Of a stretch of 64,000 nt of DNA, positions 58,768-64,000 are shown one piece after another; within the stretch, counting starts at the first letter, position 1; each line of letters begins with the position of its first letter. Source of the DNA: Penelope pileata (taxonomy: Eukaryota > Chordata > Aves > Galliformes > Cracidae); the NCBI GenBank assembly GCA_013396635.1, contig WBMW01000075.1, positions 392,038 to 456,037 on the forward strand, read 5' to 3'. The notes under the pieces are model-generated. The model made no database searches. It was not told the origin of the DNA and saw nothing but the letters and a program-made list of their open reading frames with translations. Position numbers and translations under genes: made by a program.

Positions 58768-61639
58768 GCATACATAGGAGTTATCTCAAATATAGAACCC
58801 ATATGATGTAAGAACTATTTTGCCCTGTAATGGACCATTTACAACAATGATGTGAGAAAATCGTCTTTCAGCTGTCACGAGAGGAAACAATTCTCAGACA
58901 GAAGCACCACCTGCTGGTGGACACCAATTCTGTTACTTCACTTAGGAAAGTTTATAGCGAAACCAGCTGAAAGAGCCCCCTCAGAGATTGTTAAAGGTGC
59001 TTAGGAGGCATCTTTGAGACCTTAATCCAAGTCCTAAATGTGGTATTTGCCCACTTTTCACATCAAATCCCTCATGGCACTGTGTTACTCCAGCCCCTAG
59101 CTAAGAAGTTCCACAAGCAGATAATTGCTTTGACAGAAGAGAAAGGTTTCTTACGTTTAGAAAAGGATCAGGCTTTCAGCCTCCTCTCGCTAAAGTCAAT
59201 ATGAGAACCTTCACTGCCTCCTGAGTACCGCAAGTATTTCTTCAGTGACAGCAGGAGATACTTCTTAGCGCTGGGATACAAAGGCTGTGTGTTCCCCTTT
59301 AGCCTGTGGAGGTTTTTGTTTGCAACAAACGGACATTTCTCTCTGCCCAGAAACATGGAGTAAGGGCAATGTACCATGCAAACTTCCAAGAAAAGGTCAA
59401 GATACAGGACTGAAGGGTGACTACATCTCACCCAGAAGATGTACTGGATGTTTAAAAATGTCTTGCATTTCAGTCCAAAGGAAAGGTGAAAAATATTGTG
59501 CTATACGCTACTCAGGAAATGGTTAATATGCTTACCAGAGGCACTATTTTGAGTTAGTTTCCTATATTCCATCATTAAAAAATTAGCCCAGTGGCCTAAT
59601 TCACGTGGGTACTGACCTGACCTTTCTGACCTCAATTCCCTGAACCTGGGTAGGGTTCGAAATATGAATCCAGACCTGGATTCAAATGCTGCAGACCATC
59701 TGTACGTCTGTATAGGAAGCTGAACTTCAACTGTACTTATTCCTACTGGAGCAATTTCATCTTCTTGGAAGGGAAGACTCTCACCTTTCAGCAAAGACAG
59801 ACTTTTTCTTAAAACTGATCTGTAAAACTTGATTATTTTGTGCTTCCTCTATTCAGATTTTAGTTTTGTTAAGCTTTCCTCTCATTGCTGAGAATTACCA
59901 TAAAGCTAACATACCAGCGAAGTGCTCCAGAATGGGTTGAAGAGAGTGGAATGTCACCTGTGTGCCCGCTTATCAGGAGAACCAAACCTGTGGGGAGAAC
60001 ATCACATTTCTTACTTCAAAGGCTTCGTATCAGTCTGCATTCGGCGCACATCTCAAAGCTGTGTGCCTGACCTGGAACTCTGGCTAAGCATCATCATAAA
60101 CAACAAGGAAGCTGGTTAGATATAAGTATTTGGGTCTTTGGAGTGCTTGCCAAGTGAAGCAAAACTGCATTTAATGTCTTCCAGAGACATGTTTTGCCAC
60201 GAATTAGAACAATGGGATGTCCCTTGCTTTTCCACTTCAAGCATGTGGAACACAACAGACGCTGAAGATCCCTCCAACCTCTCTGGCATTACTGCTCTAA
60301 ACACCATTTCCTATTTGAAGGGGCAAATGTGGTCTTATGTAAACAGCAAAACATCTATCTTTCCCTTCAGATGTCAGGCCCATAGCAAAACTCAGGTTCA
60401 GCACCCTATAGTGACCCACAAATGGTCCCGCTTCTTTCTTTCTGTATGCAGCTGCAAACTATGGGACAAAGGGGCAGGCCATGCAGAAATGCCTACGAAG
60501 AAAAGGTCACAGGGGAAAAAGCAATGCTTTACCATGATTAAGCTACAGGCATTTTGTTTGTTTTTCTTGCACTGATACATGCACTTCTGTATCTGTGTCA
60601 ACACAAGACCAGCTCAGTCTCACAGTGCCCACTCCTTTTATTGGAATCCTTTGACAAACTCAATGTATTTCAAGGCTCTATCTTTTTAAAAGCTATTTGC
60701 TGCAAATACAGATACAGTTTTGCTCATGTAACTCTAAACAATATGGAAGCTTCCAGACGTGCTGCCTGTGGTGTGAGATTTTCTCTATCAAGTTGGAACT
60801 TTGATGGGAGCTTTATCTCACCACGAGGGAACAGCAGGAGCTGTACCCTGCAGCATCTCATAGCCGATATGAGTCTTGGGAAGGGTGAGAACATCATTTC
60901 TGAAGGACACAGACACGTACCACTCAGAGACAAAGCCTGGCTGCCAGCATGGAGCTGCCTGTAGGTACGCCGTCCCAGGAGGTGTGTGTTTGCAGAACAG
61001 CACTCAGTGCTCTCTCTTGCTGTCTGTGGGTCTTTCCCTGGTAACAGGACTCCTGTGGACCTGAGGAACTGAAATTAAAACATTAATTTGCTAACTGCAT
61101 TTCAGGAAATGAACTGGAAGTATAGGCCTTCAAGGAAAATGGTGTGTGTGGTAACAATTAAAATCAATGGGAATCCCAAATGCTTTGTGAAATGGAGGGG
61201 TTTGTCTGTTCGCTGAGTGGCTCTGTGATGGGACAGGAGGCTGAGTCAAGGTCTCCTCAGCTGTGGCTGTCTCTGCTCACTCATTGATCCCGACAACTTT
61301 GCTGTAGGGACAGATTTATGAATCCCAACGTAAGATGCATAAAAGTTCTCATTTTTACCCAGTGTCCTGCCTTACACCTAATATCCATGCTATGTGGATG
61401 ATGAAAGTCTGCTTGAGAGGCCCCACAAATCTGGCAGGGTCCTAGAATTTCCCTTGCTCTTTTAAAGAATCCCTGTTACTAAATCATAGCTGAGCAGTGT
61501 TTTTAATTGATCATTAATATCACATCAAAGGTGGCTGTAGCCCACTTCATGAGAGGAGTAAGGACCAAAGGCTCTTCAGAGCAGTCCTGAGCTTTGTGGA
61601 ACTGGAGATCAGATGCTGTGTCAGGTGTCATTAATAATG

Positions 61640-61689
61640 GATTGAAACCAATTATCCCATTTAAGATTGAAACCAATTATCCCATTTAA
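61640..61689. repeat. 25-bp exact tandem duplication
   Basis: Two perfect head-to-tail 25-base copies (61640-61664 and 61665-61689) beginning gattgaaaccaattatccc. Each contains a CCAAT box on the plus strand. Confidence 0.92.
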
Positions 61690-63326
61690 CCGGAGGAATT
61701 CAGGAGCTCAGAGCCATCTTTGCAATGAAATCTGATCCTGATTCATATCACCGTGTACCTGAGGTCTCCCTAGGTTAGCTAGAATCCCAGAACAATGCCC
61801 CTGGTAAATTTTATGGCATCATCAATACTAATAACGGAAACAATGTCAAATGCATATGCAAAATAAGGTCTAAAATCACAGCCTGTACAGCATCACAGTG
61901 AGAAGCAGGCAGATCACAGCAAGCCTCTTTCACAGAGAATGCTTTTATTATGAAATCCTGTTGCCTTCCACTCCAGAGAGAACTGAAACTTTTCATTTTC
62001 CTCCTGAAAAGGGAGTGGAGTCTCAGTTGGTGGGTGAGGAGGGGGATAGGGAACTATAGAGGCAGTCTTCATGATGCTAGCAAGGAGGTGTGAGATGAGT
62101 CTGTCCAAATCTCATCCAAATCTAAACCCCTTAGATTTTGACAAGCTGGTGAACTCTTTGCTTTGTTGCTGTTTCTTCAGCCAGCTGTCATGGTGATGGA
62201 CCCAGTCCGCAGGGAGAGTGCTAACAAAATACTGCTGTTGTGCTCTGGAGAGCACTGCATGCCCCAGCATGGCACTCCCTCTGCCACTGCTGCTGGCTGC
62301 TGCACGAGGTTTGACAGGAGCTCCTGGGTATGCACATGAACAATTTCAGAGGGAGGTTGATCCAAAGGTTGGTCTATGGACATTAGCACCATGTCCCTCC
62401 TCAGGACTTGCTCTGATTCAGAAATTGGCACAGTGGTATCCGCAACAGACAAGGACAGGTCTGGTCTTGGCTCATTTTCTTAACGAAGAATTATTTGCTG
62501 ACACAGGACCCCGCATAAGCATCCCTCTGGCTAGGTGACAAACCATACGGAGCGAGGGATCAGTTGTCCAGCTTCTGGTTTGAGGTATATATTATGTATG
62601 AGTTATCTATTGAAGATGGGGCCTGAAGCTAGGAGAGGCTGTGGAAGACGTTCCCAGGGAAGGGCAGCTGCAGCTGTAAGGCATGCTAAGGACGCTGAAG
62701 TGTGTGGAGGGGGGCAGCTTGCATGGGAATAACTGTCAGTTAGGTTAGTGCTCACCAAGAGACGCTTACACATGGGTTACTGCAGAGGCGAACCCCGAGC
62801 CAAGGCTGGTGTTGTTTACAAAGAGAATCAGGCAGAAGGAGGCATGAGATGCACTTAGCCTTTCCTCTGTGTCTGGCTGAGAGGGCAGAGTTATCAGGAA
62901 TCAAAGCGCAGGAAACCGAATCAATATTCTTCCTCCTTGCAGCCTGGTCAGGTCAACGTTTGGCTGGAGCTGACAGCTGGATAACCCTACGAGCTGGCAC
63001 TTCCATTCACTCGTCTTCAATTCACTCTCCCTCCTGCGCTCTGCTTACATACAGACAGCGAGGGAGGAAGCCAGAGGCTCGGCTCACACACGTTAGGTGC
63101 CATTTTCGGCAGTGACCACACCGTGTCCCCATAGAGCTGCACTTCCATCACTCCCCTACCAACAGAAAGGCTTCCGAGTGGGCATCTGCATGCCCACAAA
63201 TAAAGCCCCCCCAGCGCTGCTGTAACCCCTACTTATACGGTTAGAGCTGGCAGGAAAATAATTCTGACCTTCAATTGCTACCAGTCTACTCAGTCCAGGC
63301 CCGGTGAGGCGAGTATGGATAGCCAT

Positions 63327-63346
63327 AAAAAAAAAAAAAAAANAAA
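63327..63346. repeat. A homopolymer with a single N
   Basis: Run of A interrupted only by the N at 63343; probably a sequencing uncertainty in homopolymer length. Confidence 0.9.
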
Positions 63347-64000
63347 TTCAAGGTCTGCTGCTCATTACTAAGAAATAGCACCAGAAACCCTCCTCGTTTG
63401 CATAAAACATTTCGTGCTGAGACCTGAAACGTCCTGAAAACAAAGGTAAGCACCACTAGCTCCATTTCACAGATGGAAAAGTGATTGCCAAGACCACACA
63501 GCAGGCGCGTAGCAGACCTGAACCAGATTCGGCTCCTGGCTGTCTAGTATCGCCCTGCCGGACTACACGCCCAAGCCTGAGCGATAAGGTGACAATGTGG
63601 AGTTTTGTTTTCCCTCTATCCTTAAACATGTTTCCCTGTCTGAGAGATCAGAGCAAAGAAATGCCCACCTTGCCTACAGGCACTGCCTGTTCTGTTACGC
63701 TGCTCCATCAATATGGGAGTGCACAAGTGAAGCAATGTACCTAAGAGCACTCCAAAACATACAGGAGAGGGCACTTCAGAATAACCTAGCCCCTTACAGC
63801 AACTTTTAGGACACCTCCATGTTGTCTGCATATCAGTTGTGAACTTAGCAATGACAAATCTGGAACACCGGAGTATGCCACAGTATATCTGAAAGGGCAT
63901 AGCGATGTGGGCATTGACACCTTGCCTCCCTTCCTTGTCCTTCCAAACGTATCTCTTCAAAAGATGGGCAATGCAGGTGGGACGTGGAATCTTCTCATCT

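Larger units (their letters stand above)
57346..64000. other. Right-end intergenic stretch
   Basis: No exon recognised. In mammals the next gene on this side is SLC5A3/MRPS6; no piece of either is recognised here. The stretch holds short tandem duplications at 58744-58767 and 61640-61689, an A run near 58315-58327, and an A run with one N at 63343. Confidence 0.5.

Noticed and set aside
1..64000. CRISPR arrays, operons, phage or insertion sequences
   Set aside because: None seen. The sequence is vertebrate nuclear DNA, and the repeats present are LINEs and simple repeats.
57346..64000. SLC5A3 or MRPS6 exons at the right end
   Set aside because: Expected next by synteny, but no sodium-solute symporter or ribosomal protein segment is recognisable in any frame.

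Overview
The window is vertebrate nuclear DNA from a bird, most likely a galliform such as chicken or a close relative. CR1 LINE fragments with typical avian 3' ends are scattered through it, genes have GT-AG introns, and there is one CpG-island promoter. Four single-N positions and one 158-base N run mark it as a draft assembly. No bacterial or phage features are visible.

The locus is the KCNE1-KCNE2 interval (human 21q22.11, written here in the opposite orientation). From left to right: KCNE1 (minK), coding exon 1344-1721 on +; an intact third KCNE-family gene, 20869-21282 on +, which does not match KCNE1-5 as I know them; FAM243A (the C21orf140 family), 27804-28565 on +; SMIM11 on -, spliced from a CpG-island exon near 44.05 kb through tiny coding exon 39581-39601 to exon 37860-38027; and KCNE2 (MiRP1), 45606-45983 on -. 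The + genes and - genes converge on the 28.6-37.9 kb interval. About 18 kb to the right of KCNE2 holds only repeats and unassigned sequence.

The KCNE products are single-pass beta subunits of voltage-gated K+ channels (KCNQ1, and hERG for KCNE2), so the window is a small cluster of channel modulators with two small unrelated genes between them. The extra KCNE gene lines up without gaps with KCNE1 over its first 23 residues and again through the membrane segment. It lacks the usual basic juxtamembrane segment and has a different cytoplasmic tail, so it looks like an old, divergent, still intact paralogue.

The most notable points are: the extra KCNE gene; an Asn in this bird's KCNE1 at the site of human Asp76 (the long-QT D76N position); a DDE-transposase-like C-terminal motif in FAM243A; an exact 311-bp duplication around a single N inside a CR1, which looks like an assembly error; and a SMIM11 promoter with a ZNF143-type motif and a four-codon upstream ORF. 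The remainder is intergenic or intronic sequence with CR1 copies, simple repeats and a few motif clusters that could be enhancers.
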